Under the pieces are notes generated by a model that ran no database searches, had not been told where the DNA came from, and saw nothing but the letters and a program-made list of their open reading frames with translations. Of a DNA stretch of 30,413 nucleotides, positions 29,386 through 30,413 are shown piece after piece; position 1 is the first letter of the stretch; the number at the start of each line of letters is the position of its first letter. The position numbers and the translations under genes were made by a program. The DNA is from Rhizophagus sp. LPA8_4_AMF (lineage: Eukaryota > Glomeromycota > Glomeromycetes > Glomerales > Glomeraceae), in NCBI GenBank assembly GCA_021464525.1, contig JADRCO010000576.1, forward strand, positions 1 through 30,413, written 5' to 3'.

Positions 29386-30413
29386 TCAATCTAGAAAAAT
29401 TATGTCAGGGTACTCATCATCAGAATCAATTATTTCAATTATCTCTCGGTATTTGCGTTTTCGTTTACCAAGGATAGCTGAATTTTGTGATTGAAAATCT
29501 CTTTCTTGTTTTACGACTCTTAGATTTTCATTATTTTCGACCTCTATCTTCACATTTTCCTCTTTGATAATTATTATTGAATCATCATTCTTAATTGTCG
29601 TTCGTTCTTTCTTGATCTTTTCCGAAATTGACGAATCATCATCGTTTTTAATTGTTGTCCTTCTTTTCTTAATCCTCGCCGAAATTGGCGAATCATCGTC
29701 ATTTTTAATTGTCATCCATTCTTTCTTGGCTCTTGAATCACCATCGTATTTAATTGTTGTCCTTCTTTTCTTGACACTTGACGAAATTGGCGAATCGTCA
29801 TCACTTTTAATTGCTACCCATTCTTTCTTGATCCTTGACAATGAATAATCATTGTTTTTAACTAACATCCTTCTTTTCTTGACTCTTGACGAAATTGGAG
29901 AATCATCATCAAATTTAATTGCCATCCATTCTTTCTTGGCCCTTGACGAAATTGACGAGTTTTTAATTGCTGTTCTTTTCTTGACTCTCGACGAAATTGG
30001 CGAATCATCATTATTATTAATTGCCATCCATTTTTTGACCCTTGACGCAATTGACGAATCATCGTTATTGTTATTTGTCATCCTGTCTCTCCTGACCCTT
30101 GACGCAATTGACGAATCATCATCATTTAAATTTGTCATCTTGACCCTTGATGAAGTTGACGAATCATCGTCATTTTTATTTATCATCCTTTCTCTTCTGA
30201 CCCTTGACGCAATTGACGAATCATCGTTATTATTATTTGTCATTCTTTCTCTTCTGACCCTTGACGCAATTGACGTATCATCGTCAATTTTATTTGTCAT
30301 CTTTTCTCTTCTGACCCTTGACGCAATTGACGAATCATCGTCAATTTTATTTATCATTCTTTCTCTTCTGACCCTTGACGCAATTGACGAATCATCGTTA
30401 TTGTTATTTGTCA
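29386..30413 (-). CDS. 57-bp-repeat protein with SUMO-type motifs, 5' partial
   Basis: An open frame that enters from the right edge and ends at 29386; its true start is outside the window. Most of it is about 14 copies of a 19-residue unit with the consensus NDDDSSIASRVRRERM. On the C-terminal side the units alternate between forms with KKEW and forms with KKRR, a dimeric pattern. Many of the later units include IKxDDDSP, which fits the SUMO-acceptor pattern (hydrophobic-K-x-D/E) beside acidic and Ser-Pro residues. The last 60 residues are unique: acceptor-like IKEE, VKIE and VKQE, a basic nuclear-localisation-like KRKRK, then IIEIIDSDDE, a textbook SUMO-interacting motif. I do not recognise the protein family. 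A nuclear, intrinsically disordered protein that binds or carries SUMO is an inference from motifs only. No introns are apparent. Confidence 0.7.
   Translation of the reverse strand, partial: TNNNNDDSSIASRVRRERMINKIDDDSSIASRVRREKMTNKIDDDTSIASRVRRERMTNNNNDDSSIASRVRRERMINKNDDDSSTSSRVKMTNLNDDDSSIASRVRRDRMTNNNNDDSSIASRVKKWMAINNNDDSPISSRVKKRTAIKNSSISSRAKKEWMAIKFDDDSPISSRVKKRRMLVKNNDYSLSRIKKEWVAIKSDDDSPISSSVKKRRTTIKYDGDSRAKKEWMTIKNDDDSPISARIKKRRTTIKNDDDSSISEKIKKERTTIKNDDSIIIIKEENVKIEVENNENLRVVKQERDFQSQNSAILGKRKRKYREIIEIIDSDDEYPDIIFLD

Noticed and set aside
29564-30062. 94- and 66-codon frames over the repeat gene
   Set aside because: Other-frame readings of the 57-bp repeats.

Overview
The window looks like nuclear DNA of an AT-rich, intron-dense filamentous fungus, most likely an arbuscular mycorrhizal fungus of the Rhizophagus type (Glomeromycotina). 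That assignment is inferred from very low GC, 70-120 nt GT-AG introns, microsatellite-rich coding sequence, tyrosine-kinase-like (TKL) kinase genes with an N-terminal Cys4 zinc ribbon, a fungal Ppn1-type endopolyphosphatase, tandem microsomal P450 genes and many small transposon-derived repeats. No rRNA, tRNA or CRISPR was seen.

Layout. 1-560: a tandem repeat. 1030-3540: two arrays of tiny exon-like blocks pointing away from a shared centre, with a recurrent GAAACGTT/AACGTTTC hairpin between blocks; the rightward array runs into a possible terminal exon ending near 4140. 4540-5370: transposon ends and MITEs. 5370-10920: a tandem duplication carrying two cytochrome P450 genes on the minus strand. 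The first is intact (538 aa after splicing). The second has a 2-bp insertion just before the heme-binding motif and is a pseudogene. The pair shares patches of perfect identity that look like gene conversion. 11600-12630: a decayed kinase fragment (+) abutted by a 601-bp inverted-repeat element that itself carries a second element. 15434-17396: endopolyphosphatase (+). 19738-22100: a kinase-like gene (-) whose C-terminal tail is spread over very small phase-1 exons. 23370-24270: remnant of a Ty3/gypsy retrotransposon (-). 26416-28920: a second kinase-like gene (+). 29386 to the right edge: a 57-bp-repeat gene (-) whose C-terminus is rich in SUMO-type motifs.

Function. The endopolyphosphatase would cut vacuolar polyphosphate, the phosphate store of these fungi. 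The P450 would be an ER-anchored monooxygenase, although its I-helix oxygen-activation motif is abnormal. Both kinase-like proteins have Asn in place of the catalytic Asp of the HRD motif, so they may be pseudokinases. The window does not behave as a single pathway: it is an accessory-type region of expanded families, pseudogenes and nested mobile elements around one conserved housekeeping-type gene.

Most worth a second look: the divergent micro-exon arrays with intronic hairpins; the kinase tail made of six in-frame mini-exons, preceded by an intron that, if retained, encodes a hydrophobic tail; and the repeat protein with clustered SUMO-type motifs. All exon joins were read by eye from splice signals and frame; none is backed by transcript data.
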